From Vibrio barjaei (GTDB lineage Bacteria; Pseudomonadota; Gammaproteobacteria; Enterobacterales; Vibrionaceae), in NCBI RefSeq assembly GCF_001639065.2, contig NZ_LQXO02000033.1, forward strand, positions 186,001-250,000: a stretch of 64,000 bases of DNA. The letters run 5' to 3'. Below are positions 33,099 through 41,634 of this stretch, one piece after another. Position 1 is the stretch's first letter, and each line of letters begins with the position of its first letter. The position numbers and the translations under genes are program-made. The notes under the pieces were generated by a model. It searched no databases. It was given only the letters and a program-made list of their open reading frames with translations, and had not been told where the DNA came from.

Positions 33099-33645
33099 AT
33101 AGCGGAGCTCGACTAGTGAATGAAATATCCTTTCCATGGCCAGAGCCAATCATGACCGCTTCAAAAATAGGGGCTGACGCTTGGTTTGGATTCGACCATT
33201 CGATTAAGAAATTGGCCCCTGCGCCTCCACTGACTTCTCGTTTCTCAACCAAGTATTCAGAACTGGACATCGCCTCAAGCTTGTACCCTTCAGAGACAAA
33301 CTGACGAACAAGTTGGCCGTTGGTGTCATAGTAATTGATGCTATGGATGTTAATACTTGAGCTAGGGTCAGTATTACGTACAACCAAGGTGCTTTCCAAC
33401 AATACAGCTTTACCACCATCGGTATAAATGTGCGAATAAACAGGGACATAGGAACGCACGGTATCACCAACGCTACCATTTGTTGCTTTAAGGGAAGTTC
33501 TTTCGATTTGTTGCGCCTGATGGCTAAGCTTCTCTTCTATCGTATCAACAGACTTCACTAGAGTACCAAGATAGATAGCGAGTCCGATGACAAGTATGGT
33601 TGAGATTATAGACACGAATTGGCTAGCATTTTGTTTTGCAGTCAT
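33097..33645 (-). CDS. DUF3124 membrane-anchored protein
   Basis: This 182-residue protein has an N-terminal membrane helix (FVSIISTILVIGLAIYLGTL), a short coiled coil, and a DUF3124 domain from about residue 60: RSYVPVYSHIYTDGGKAVLL, STLVVRNTDPSSSINIHSIN, YYDTNGQLVRQFV and GGAGANFLIEWSN. The domain should face the periplasm; its function is unknown in the family. AGGAGA precedes the ATG. It is transcribed alone. Confidence 0.85.
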   Translation of the reverse strand: MTAKQNASQFVSIISTILVIGLAIYLGTLVKSVDTIEEKLSHQAQQIERTSLKATNGSVGDTVRSYVPVYSHIYTDGGKAVLLESTLVVRNTDPSSSINIHSINYYDTNGQLVRQFVSEGYKLEAMSSSEYLVEKREVSGGAGANFLIEWSNPNQASAPIFEAVMIGSGHGKDISFTSRAPL

Positions 33646-33821
33646 AAGGTCTCCTGTTATTGTTTATTTCACTTACACTATTATATTCGCAATCTGGTAT
33701 TAAGTGTTATAAATGACATCAAATCATAAGGTTATGAGTATAGTTTTCTGTTAGTAATTGTGTTTTTAAGGACTTATCTCCTACCAAGATGCATGATGAA
33801 ATCGAGGTTATGAGGTGTCAT

Positions 33822-35912
33822 TTATCCTTCAGGGACATCACGGTGTGAGCGTTTTTTAGGGTCATGGACGGCAACGAGATCTCGGAGTTTATCCTCGTCA
33901 ATAATGACACTACGGACCTTGTCATTACGTTTGGCTTCGTACATTGCGAAGTCGGTGTAGATAAGTAACTGCTTTATACTGAGTTCACTGGTGTCTGGCA
34001 AGAAAACTCCAACAGAGGCATAAAGCGTCAATACAACCCCAGAGCCGCGTACTATAAATGGATAGCTTTCTAGTTGGTTTAGTATCGAGTTAAGTTCATT
34101 AGGGTCGAACTCTGTAATAGCAACGAATTCGTCACCACCAATACGGTAAATTTGACCATCAATGGTTTCTTTTAAGCGTTTGGCGTAGCAACGCAATACT
34201 TGGTCACCTACAGTATGACCATAAGTGTCGTTAATGTGTTTAAAGCGATTAAGGTCGATGTAAATCAATCCATGGCCTTTTTCGAGAGCTTGTTTACGGA
34301 TACGGTTTAAAGCATGGCGATTTTTGAGTTTAGTCAGTGCATCATGATTGGCTCGATGATTGGTAATGTAACCGAAGAAAAACGTCACTAGCACTAGCAG
34401 TGCTAACAGCGCATTGATGATATTCAAGCGACGTTTGTCACTCTCTTTTTCATTCAGTTCACGCCAGTTTGCTGGTGGTTGATAACGGCGGTTGATTGAG
34501 TTGGCATCGATAAAGTCTAAGGTTCTATTAAACAACTGAGCGAGAATCTCGCCACGCTCAGTTTTAGGAAATCCAAAACTCAATTCAGATTGATAAAAAG
34601 GGCGAAAGTAACGGTCTTGAGTCACATTGGTAATATTTTGTTCGTACAACAATGTATCTAAGGTGACTTGGCTGGTAATGGCGTAATCGACTTCTCCGGT
34701 ATTGAGTCCGCTAATAAGCTTTTTAGTATCACCATAGTAAACAAGAGTTTTGTTGGGTAACGAACGTCGCGTAATGGATGCAAATACATCGTTTTCAACC
34801 ACTCCAACTTTTTCCGCGAATAATTCGGAGATATGCCGATAGACTTCTTCTTTATAGCCAACGCGTTTGGCAATAACACCATGAATGGAAGCGTAGGGAC
34901 GGCTGAAGTTAAGTATACGTTGACGGTGTTTTATATCAGCAATAGGGCTAGTAACGTCACGTTCACCTAAAGTGAGCTTCTGTAAAGAGGCTGACCACGT
35001 TTCTGTAGGGTCGTAGACCATCCGGCATTTTAGTTGGTTGAGACTGCAAATTTGCTTAGCAAACTCAACCGAAATACCCACAGGTAGTCCATTTGAGTCT
35101 GAAAACACATACGGTGGGCGAGGGTTAAGATAAATCTCAATAACAGAGTCAAGGTCTAGTCCACTGGATTTAACTTTATCTCTGAGCTGTTTAATGGCGA
35201 TTTCGGTAATGTAACTGTCGATGTAACGACGAATTTCTTTTTGGACAGAGTCTTTTGCAATAATGTCACTAAAAAGCGCTAATAGTGGTTTGTTCTGTTG
35301 TTTGTTAGTAATAATCGATACAGGTGGAATAGAGACTTGGTCGTTGATCGATGTTGCTTTAAAGCCCGCTGATAAAAAGTTTTCTAATTGTAGGAAAGTA
35401 CCAATGTAGCCATCAATGTTACCGGCCAATAAGCTCTCATATGCAACTTTATTGTCATTGAACCCCAATACACGTTTATCAGGGTAGTATCTCTGTATTA
35501 TGTCGTTAAACGCTGTTCCCATTGTCGTTCCAATGACATGCATTTCATCAAACGACTCGCCGTCTCTATTAAATAAATAGGTCGGTTCAATGTTGATGGG
35601 TTCCGAGAAGATGAATCGTGAAGCTCGACTCTTGGTGTAGGTAATGTTAGCGACAAAGTCTATTTTGCCGTCTTCAACAGCCTCTAATCGTTCACTAAAT
35701 ACAGGGTAGTCGGCGTATTGAAAAGAAATATTGGATTGTTTTTCAATGGTAGAGAAAATAAAACGGGCGATAAAGTCTTGTTCATGAGCTGCGACAGTAT
35801 AGGTATCTGACTGAGCTAGAGTAGCGTGCGTGGCTCCTAGTAATATGATCAGAACAACCATGCGAGTGAGCATAGTTTTAAAAGTGAGCACGCAATTCAG
35901 TTTCAACTCCAA
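33822..35912 (-). CDS. Diguanylate cyclase with two periplasmic solute-binding sensor domains
   Basis: This ~696-residue protein would make cyclic di-GMP in response to a periplasmic ligand. Signal/anchor: MLTRMVVLIILLGATHATLA. Two tandem family-3 solute-binding domains follow (~35-240 and ~265-495), seen in VAHEQ-type starts, FVANITYTKSRASRFIFSEP and IYLNPRPPYVFSDSNGLPVG then DIKHRQRILNFSRPY. A membrane helix (LLALLVLVTFFFGYI) precedes the GGDEF domain (~545-680), with IYIDLNRFKHINDTYGHTVG and an intact GGDEF in RIGGDEFVAI. The RxxD inhibitory site is absent (ETID at that place). Start choice is uncertain: TTG 35912 has AAGGAG close by; ATG 35873 gives a more typical signal peptide. Confidence 0.9.
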   Translation of the reverse strand: MELKLNCVLTFKTMLTRMVVLIILLGATHATLAQSDTYTVAAHEQDFIARFIFSTIEKQSNISFQYADYPVFSERLEAVEDGKIDFVANITYTKSRASRFIFSEPINIEPTYLFNRDGESFDEMHVIGTTMGTAFNDIIQRYYPDKRVLGFNDNKVAYESLLAGNIDGYIGTFLQLENFLSAGFKATSINDQVSIPPVSIITNKQQNKPLLALFSDIIAKDSVQKEIRRYIDSYITEIAIKQLRDKVKSSGLDLDSVIEIYLNPRPPYVFSDSNGLPVGISVEFAKQICSLNQLKCRMVYDPTETWSASLQKLTLGERDVTSPIADIKHRQRILNFSRPYASIHGVIAKRVGYKEEVYRHISELFAEKVGVVENDVFASITRRSLPNKTLVYYGDTKKLISGLNTGEVDYAITSQVTLDTLLYEQNITNVTQDRYFRPFYQSELSFGFPKTERGEILAQLFNRTLDFIDANSINRRYQPPANWRELNEKESDKRRLNIINALLALLVLVTFFFGYITNHRANHDALTKLKNRHALNRIRKQALEKGHGLIYIDLNRFKHINDTYGHTVGDQVLRCYAKRLKETIDGQIYRIGGDEFVAITEFDPNELNSILNQLESYPFIVRGSGVVLTLYASVGVFLPDTSELSIKQLLIYTDFAMYEAKRNDKVRSVIIDEDKLRDLVAVHDPKKRSHRDVPEG

Positions 35913-36132
35913 TAACTCCTTCCTTGGGGTGAATCAGAGATACAGACCTAGTTTAATATTAGAAATGTAGAATACAAGGTTAACTGGCTGAATTAAAAAT
36001 AAAAGCTGGTTTATTTTCGAAAACTGAGAGGGGCGTGTTGCTCTTTGATTGAGTTCAGGATGATGTGAAGAGAGCTGAGATTGATTAAGTGTTCGTTTTG
36101 AGAGGGACGTCTGGTGAATGAAGGGGTTAAGC

Positions 36133-36162
36133 AAAGGCTACCTTAGAAGTGAGATAGCCTTT
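36133..36162. terminator. Possible terminator between emrD-like gene and upstream region
   Basis: AAAGGCTA and TAGCCTTT pair across a 14-base loop just past the stop of the minus-strand exporter gene. The T-run is poor on both strands, so the call is tentative. Confidence 0.4.
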
Positions 36163-36176
36163 GTTTCTTCTCTACA

Positions 36177-37385
36177 TCAAACCATTACTGGGTTGTCAGC
36201 ATTGTCTGGACCATTGTCGCGCTTAGCGATATGCAAGCCCCACATAGCTAACAACGCCATGATCAACATGATTACGCCTAGTGGTAGCTGGCTAGTAGCG
36301 GGTATGACAGATGCGCCTAAGGTTGCTAAACCTGCACCAAGGTTTTGCATCCCCCCTAACACAGCACCACCTGTTCCTGCGTGGTTTGGAAAAGGGGTTA
36401 AGGCTCCGGTAGTCGCAGCAGGGAATAAAACACCTGCGCCAAGGAAGTAAATGGTAGAGCCTATAGTAAGTGTCCAAGCGTCGGTCGAGCCTTGTAACCC
36501 AGGCACAAGCACGACCGCTGCCCCTACTATTATCGAAACTAAACCAAACTTAAACGCTGCGTTGTTGCTATAACGTTTTGCGATGATGGAAGAGAATCCA
36601 GCACCGAGTAAATAACCCGGAATTGGTAACACAAACAGGATGCTTACCGTCAGGGCCGAAAGCTTTAGAACGCCACCAAACAACACTCCAGCAGCCGCTT
36701 CAAACACGGCAACGCCTGCAAAGGTAGCAACTAGGCAAATGACATAGCCTTGAAAACGCTTATCAGAAAGCACAAATCGATAGTTATCCATCGCTGAACT
36801 TTGACTACGTCTCTCAACTGGTAGAGTTTCGACCAATTTAGAAACCATTACTATGACAACAGCAACGGCAAACAGAGTCAAAAACAGGTAGCTAGAGCGC
36901 CAACCCATAGTTTCAGTTAACACGCCACCAAGCACGGGCGCGAGCAATGGCGAAAAGATTACGCACATGCTAATGATGCTGTTGGCTCTGTGTAGCTCTT
37001 CGCCTGAAAAGCAGTCTCGAGAAAGAGTTCGTGACATAGCACCGCCACTACCAATTCCCGCTCCTTGAATGAAGCTGCCCAGAAGAAAGAGCTCAAAAGA
37101 ATGGGCGAACAAGCTTATGAGCGCTCCGATTAGATAGATAACAAGGCCAACGATAATAATTGGCTTGCGACCTAATCGATCCGACAGTGGGCCATAGATG
37201 AACTGAGACAAACCATAAGGAATCAAGTAGCACGCCATTACTGCCTGTAGCATCGCTGGATTAACGCGGAACTCTTGCGCCATTTGCCCAATTGACGGCA
37301 CGTACATTGTCTGCGTCATTTGACCAACGGCTGTCAAAATTGCGATTAAAAAGGTCAGCTTAGCTAATGGATATTTGGATGCCAT
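36177..37385 (-). CDS. emrD: EmrD-like multidrug efflux transporter (MFS)
   Basis: The 402-residue protein is a twelve-helix major facilitator of the Bcr/CflA (DHA1) drug:proton antiporter group. Visible motifs are the family start ILTAVGQMTQTMYVPSIGQM, motif A in YGPLSDRLGRKPIIIVGL near residue 65 and motif C-like GAGIGSGGAMSRTLSRDCF near 108. The sequence style matches EmrD proteins, which expel amphipathic compounds from the inner membrane. It is transcribed alone. EmrD is my best match; a Bcr-type relative with different substrates is possible. Confidence 0.85.
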   Translation of the reverse strand: MASKYPLAKLTFLIAILTAVGQMTQTMYVPSIGQMAQEFRVNPAMLQAVMACYLIPYGLSQFIYGPLSDRLGRKPIIIVGLVIYLIGALISLFAHSFELFLLGSFIQGAGIGSGGAMSRTLSRDCFSGEELHRANSIISMCVIFSPLLAPVLGGVLTETMGWRSSYLFLTLFAVAVVIVMVSKLVETLPVERRSQSSAMDNYRFVLSDKRFQGYVICLVATFAGVAVFEAAAGVLFGGVLKLSALTVSILFVLPIPGYLLGAGFSSIIAKRYSNNAAFKFGLVSIIVGAAVVLVPGLQGSTDAWTLTIGSTIYFLGAGVLFPAATTGALTPFPNHAGTGGAVLGGMQNLGAGLATLGASVIPATSQLPLGVIMLIMALLAMWGLHIAKRDNGPDNADNPVMV

Positions 37386-37542
37386 TTCGTTTTTGTCTCG
37401 TCTCTGCGTGGTTCGTGCTTTTTGTTGTTCAAATTCGCCACTATGGGCGGTAGGGCGCAGATATTAGAGTTTGAAATAGAATCAATCAATAGAAAAGTGT
37501 GATGATAATCACGATAAATATTTTAATTTTTCATAATTAAAA

Positions 37543-37574
37543 CTAATGCGAACTTCGGGTGAAGTTCGCATTAG
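37543..37574 (-). terminator. Terminator after the MscS-type channel gene
   Basis: A perfect 14-base-pair stem (CTAATGCGAACTTC / GAAGTTCGCATTAG) encloses GGGT. On the minus strand TTTTAAT follows, matching a terminator for the channel gene that ends at 37578. Confidence 0.85.
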
Positions 37575-37577
37575 TGG

Positions 37578-39251
37578 TTATTTGCTTGCGACCTGCGTGA
37601 CTAGATCTAATGTAGTATTTTGAGAGAGGTCATGTTGATATACGTGAACGTCTCTTTGTGGGAACGGAATGCTGATCCCATTGCGGTCCAGTTGTTTCTT
37701 CACCTCTTCGGTCACTTCCCAATAGACATCCCAATAGTCTTCTGTTCGTACCCAAGGTCGAACAATAAAATCGACAGAGCTTTCATTAAGCGTATGTACA
37801 TAGATCATCGGCTCGGGAGACTTAAGCACTTTCGGGTGCTGTTGCAAGATATCTGAAAAGACCTGTTTCGCTTGGTCTATATCGTCGCCGTAGCCGATAC
37901 CAAAGGTCATATCCACACGTCGAGTTTTTTCCGCAGTGATATTATTGATAGTATCGCCCCAAATCTTATTATTCGGAATGACTAACCTTTGATTATCAAC
38001 AGTACGTATGGTTGTTGATACTAAGCTCATGTGGCTTACTGTTCCTGATATGCCGGCAACCTTGACTAGATCTCCTACATCAAAAGGACGGTAGATGAGT
38101 ATCATCATGCCTGAAGCGAAGTTAGACAAGGTGTCTTGTAATGCAAAACCAATAATTACACCTGCCACTCCAAAACCAGTCAACAGCGGGCCTAGCTCTA
38201 TACCAAGCTGTGATAAGGCTATAAGCAGTCCTAGGGCTGTTACTCCTTTTTGTGCCATTGAAACAAAGAAGTCTTGCATCAATACACTAAATTTCATTGT
38301 TGAGTGGCTGACGCTCTTTCTTACCGCTTTACCAACAATTTTAGCGAATGAACGTGACAACCAGAGGATGACACCAAAGACGAATATCTTCACAATTAGT
38401 GACGGAGTATGCTCCATCGCCCAATCCTTGAAGGCGCCTAACCACTCTTTCATGAGCCCGATGATAACGCTGAAATCGAGTACATCAGTGCTAATATCAC
38501 CCGTTACTGTAAATAGCAGCTGTTTATACTCTGTAGTATCAACGCCGTAATTTTCCAGCAGGGCAATACTCGATTCTAGGCTAAGAATAAGTAAATTAAT
38601 CTGACCAGTAATTCGGATGCCATCTTCTTGTAATGCTGCTTTACCTTCTTCTGGAACATAAGCAAGTCGGTCATTAATGTCACTTAGTTGGCTATCTAAG
38701 AAAAGAACAGAGTTATATAAAAAGTCAGCACGTTTCTGTAAGTCTTGCTCTAATTGATTTTCCGCTTTTGAAATGTCGATCCCTAATTCAGCGGCCCAAG
38801 ATAACGTAGTGGATAGATCCGCATAATACTCGTCCATCGCCGTAATACGTTTTTGCATTGCAAACTGAACGGCGTCTTTTTCTGTGTCGCTGGCAACTTT
38901 GGATGTATCGGAAAGTCGTTTAAGGTCTTGGTTGTTTGCCGAGAGTAAGCTTTGTAATAGGTGAATTTGTTGTGTGACAAGCTGCTTGTTCTCATCCACC
39001 TGATTTGTATGCTTCAACTGTTCTGCAAGTGATTGTCTTAACGCGTCGTTTTTTCGGTCGATAATGCTTTCTTCAAAACGGTTAAGTTCAGCCTGCTTTT
39101 GTAATGTATTTATGTCCTGCTGAAGTGCCTTCATCTGCTGGAAGAGTGGGTTCGAATTTGTTATCGATGTTCCTTGGCTATTTGCAGCTAGCGTAACAGG
39201 AGAGGCACATCCAATTGCCAATGCTAAAACAAGAGTTATTTTGCTTTTCAT
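37578..39251 (-). CDS. MscS-family mechanosensitive channel with periplasmic coiled-coil domain
   Basis: The 557-residue protein is an MscS-type channel that releases solutes during hypo-osmotic shock. It has a signal peptide (LVLALAIGCASPVTLA), a ~220-residue coiled-coil periplasmic region, then membrane helices (IVKIFVFGVILWLS and others). The pore helix is in LTGFGVAGVIIGFALQDTLS NFASG (about residue 365), followed by the beta domain FDVGDLVKVAGISGTVSHMS and the C-terminal domain with VDMTFGIGYGDDIDQAKQVF. It is longer than MscS (286) and shorter than MscK/YbdG-like giants. A 54-residue ORF lies 29 bases upstream in the same direction. Confidence 0.9.
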   Translation of the reverse strand: MKSKITLVLALAIGCASPVTLAANSQGTSITNSNPLFQQMKALQQDINTLQKQAELNRFEESIIDRKNDALRQSLAEQLKHTNQVDENKQLVTQQIHLLQSLLSANNQDLKRLSDTSKVASDTEKDAVQFAMQKRITAMDEYYADLSTTLSWAAELGIDISKAENQLEQDLQKRADFLYNSVLFLDSQLSDINDRLAYVPEEGKAALQEDGIRITGQINLLILSLESSIALLENYGVDTTEYKQLLFTVTGDISTDVLDFSVIIGLMKEWLGAFKDWAMEHTPSLIVKIFVFGVILWLSRSFAKIVGKAVRKSVSHSTMKFSVLMQDFFVSMAQKGVTALGLLIALSQLGIELGPLLTGFGVAGVIIGFALQDTLSNFASGMMILIYRPFDVGDLVKVAGISGTVSHMSLVSTTIRTVDNQRLVIPNNKIWGDTINNITAEKTRRVDMTFGIGYGDDIDQAKQVFSDILQQHPKVLKSPEPMIYVHTLNESSVDFIVRPWVRTEDYWDVYWEVTEEVKKQLDRNGISIPFPQRDVHVYQHDLSQNTTLDLVTQVASK

Positions 39252-39280
39252 TCGCTGTCTCTGGTTGAGTTGATGTTGGA

Positions 39281-39445
39281 TTATCGCTTAGCGATCCATG
39301 AGTAGGTCTTTTTAGTAAGCCATACTCCGGCTTTGGTCATCGTTGTGATTAGTGTCAAAAGGAAGGAAGCAATAGATGAGATTAACTCCCCTGTGCCAAT
39401 CATCAGTTTGTAAGTATCGGTGTGTTGAAATTCTCTATATGTCAT
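39281..39445 (-). CDS. Small membrane protein upstream of the MscS-type gene
   Basis: This 54-residue frame is preceded by a strong ribosome site (AGGAGG, 39452-39457) at seven bases from the ATG, which supports translation. Sequence: MTYREFQHTDTYKLMIGTG, then a hydrophobic helix ELISSIASFLLTLITTMTKA and a basic tail ending KKTYSWIAKR. A single membrane helix with a positive C-terminus suggests an inner-membrane peptide. It is probably co-transcribed with the channel gene, so it may be a subunit or modulator of that channel, but no family is recognised and this is inference. Confidence 0.6.
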   Translation of the reverse strand: MTYREFQHTDTYKLMIGTGELISSIASFLLTLITTMTKAGVWLTKKTYSWIAKR

Positions 39446-39661
39446 ATCGTGCCTCCTAAAGCGTTAAGCACATAGTAATGACAACGCATTATTAAATTTG
39501 TCATTTTGCGCCACTATGGTTAGAAAGGAGCGAACTTTAGAGAAATGCTCGGCTGAGTTCGATATTGTTAGCAATAAAGCAGATATTTAGATTAGAAAAG
39601 TCAGTGTAAGAATTTATGAATGAGAATAAATAAGTTATTGAATTGCAATAAGCCTTCGAGT

Positions 39662-39687
39662 AAAAGCCGGCTAAGAGCCGGCTTTTT
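39662..39687 (-). terminator. Terminator after the HPF-like gene
   Basis: AAAAGCCGGCT and AGCCGGCTTTT form an eleven-base-pair stem with a three-base loop; further T residues flank it. It lies just past the minus-strand stop at 39709. Confidence 0.85.
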
Positions 39688-39708
39688 AGGTTGTATTTAA
39701 AGGGTAGG

Positions 39709-40065
39709 CTAAGTGAGTTTCATTTCTTGAATGATGTCTGACGCGATCTCTGGTTTGGTGCTCGTCGGTTTGGCATGCAAGTCAGTTTTTAGTTGTCCTT
39801 TTCGGTTTCGCAAACCTGTTTCAAGCTTCTTCAACGCTGCGGAAATGGCTGGGTACATAATATCGTGAGTGGCTTTAGCTGATACTCTCACACCCTCATA
39901 ATTGGTGAAAACCTCCACTTCGTGTTGGCCATGTTCTTTCTTGATAATGATGTCACAGCTGATCAACTGAGGAAAGTGAGCTGATACTTTGTCAAATTTG
40001 TTTTCAATCTCTTGACGAGACTCTTCGCCAATTGAAACGTGGTGGGTCTGAACGTTTATTTTCAT
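39709..40065 (-). CDS. hpf: HPF/RaiA-family ribosome hibernation factor
   Basis: The 118-residue protein carries the HPF/YfiA fold: MKINVQTHHVSIGEESRQEI, ENKFDKVSAHFPQLISCDII and GVRVSAKATHDIMYPAISAA, with a basic patch LETGLRNRKGQLKTDLHAK typical of the rRNA-contacting helix. HPF and RaiA bind the 30S decoding centre and inactivate idle ribosomes. At 118 residues it lies between short HPF (about 95) and RaiA (about 113), with a polar C-terminal tail. Because Vibrio genomes normally carry an hpf gene beside rpoN, this is likely an additional paralogue. ATG 40065 follows GAGAGGT. Confidence 0.85.
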   Translation of the reverse strand: MKINVQTHHVSIGEESRQEIENKFDKVSAHFPQLISCDIIIKKEHGQHEVEVFTNYEGVRVSAKATHDIMYPAISAALKKLETGLRNRKGQLKTDLHAKPTSTKPEIASDIIQEMKLT

Positions 40066-40160
40066 TAATTGTACCTCTCCTTTCACTACGTCTTTTAAAC
40101 GTAGCAAAGGAGGGCTGTTTTGACAAAATTAGTTAGTACAAGTGGAATAGAAATTGAGCC

Positions 40161-41483
40161 TTATCTAGAAAGGGACTTTTCTAATTGCGTTAGAGAATAA
40201 CTGTATGTGAACCAAGCGCTTAGACCCGCAAGGACATTTCCGACCAAAGCGCCCCAAAAGAGTCCTTCGATTCCTCCAAACTGTGACCCTAACCACAAGC
40301 AAGGCAAGAAGAAGGCAAATAAACGAAGCGCTGAAATGGTCAAAGCAGTTTTTGCTTTGCCAAGCGCATTAGATATAGACACCATTAACATACAGATGCC
40401 CAAAGGCCCAAGGCTGAAAGGGACTAAAATAAGATGATAATTGAGGATCTGTTGTACATTGTCTTCACTGGTCATCAGTATTGATAAGTGGCCGGCAAAC
40501 AAGTAAGTAATAATGGCGACTAAGAGTTGGAACGCAAGAATATAACTTACGGCAAGGTTAACGAGTTTTTTGATATCCGTAAGGTTTTTAGCCCCCAATA
40601 GCTTACCAACCATAGGCGGCATAGACATGGTCAACGCTAATACGGTTACAATGGCAAAAAACTCGTAACGAGAGCCCAGTGCCCATGCAGCTACTGCAGC
40701 GGTGCCAAATGTTGCGAGTAGTTTAGTAGCCAACATGGAGGAGAGCGGTGGAAGTAACTGACTGACCATCGCGGGCGCCATAATTTTCCAAATCGACTTC
40801 AAACTGTTTACAACATTGACATCTTTCCAGTCAAATGATGCCCAGTTCTTGCTGACCACCTTTGGGGCGACAAAAGCGATACCAATACCAAAGGCGACGA
40901 TCGTGGCTATCGCCGCACCATTGATACCTAAGTCAAAAGTAAAGATAAACAATGGATCGAGAATTAAGTTAATGATACTCGTTGCGACCATCATCATTCC
41001 TGGTAGAACCGTATTCCCATTAGCGCGACAGACGCTGTAGTAGAAGTACAGCACCGCACCAACCCAAGAGCTTAGAAGCCAATAAGGCCAATAGCTATCA
41101 ATTACGGGATAGACGGATTCAGGTGCACTCAGCATGGCGAGGATTGGGTGTCGAATAAGCCAAATGAGTACGCCAATTGCCGCAACACCTAGACTACCGA
41201 AAACAAGGATCAATCCGCCTAATTGCTTTGCGTAAGACTCGTCATTGGCCCCCAAAGCGCGAGAAATGATTGCTGTTGTGGCTATACCAAGACCTACTTG
41301 GATACCAATAATGACCATTTGCATCGGCAAGGTAAAACCTTGAGCAGCGAGAGGTAGGACGCCTAATTGTCCTATAAAGGCACTATCGACTAATTGAAAG
41401 CTCATGAGGGATAACACACCCAGCACCATAGGAAGGGTCATGTTGAACAATTGTTTGGCTAACTGTCTTGAATCTTTATCCAC
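40161..41483 (-). CDS. MATE-family multidrug exporter
   Basis: This 440-residue, twelve-helix inner-membrane protein belongs to the MATE (NorM/DinF) family. Typical features include MTLPMVLGVLSLMSFQLVDS in helix 1 and GINGAAIATIVAFGIGIAFV near residue 185, a duplicated six-helix layout, and GTAAVAAWALGSRYEFFAIV in the second half. MATE exporters exchange cationic drugs or dyes for sodium or protons. Translation starts at GTG 41483; the first internal ATG would delete part of helix 1. Which substrates are moved is unknown. Confidence 0.9.
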   Translation of the reverse strand: MDKDSRQLAKQLFNMTLPMVLGVLSLMSFQLVDSAFIGQLGVLPLAAQGFTLPMQMVIIGIQVGLGIATTAIISRALGANDESYAKQLGGLILVFGSLGVAAIGVLIWLIRHPILAMLSAPESVYPVIDSYWPYWLLSSWVGAVLYFYYSVCRANGNTVLPGMMMVATSIINLILDPLFIFTFDLGINGAAIATIVAFGIGIAFVAPKVVSKNWASFDWKDVNVVNSLKSIWKIMAPAMVSQLLPPLSSMLATKLLATFGTAAVAAWALGSRYEFFAIVTVLALTMSMPPMVGKLLGAKNLTDIKKLVNLAVSYILAFQLLVAIITYLFAGHLSILMTSEDNVQQILNYHLILVPFSLGPLGICMLMVSISNALGKAKTALTISALRLFAFFLPCLWLGSQFGGIEGLFWGALVGNVLAGLSAWFTYSYSLTQLEKSLSR

Positions 41484-41530
41484 GTTGTTCTCTTTATTTG
41501 TGCTGATTTACTTATCATTGTGTTGTTGTG

Positions 41531-41562
41531 AAAAAGGAGAGACGGGCTAAATGCCCGTCTCT
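41531..41562 (-). terminator. Terminator after kefB
   Basis: AGAGACGGGC and GCCCGTCTCT form a ten-base-pair stem with a five-base loop. Read on the minus strand it is followed by CCTTTTT, and it lies about 70 bases past the kefB stop. Confidence 0.8.
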
Positions 41563-41634
41563 GTTCACATCATAGCTTATGAGTCCATTAGTTACAGGGG
41601 ACTGAACAAAGCAAAGATCAATGCTACTTACGCT

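Noticed and set aside
35934..36134. A 66-codon minus-strand frame between the cyclase and emrD-like genes
   Set aside because: No ribosome site, no signal or domain, and low-complexity composition; treated as non-coding.
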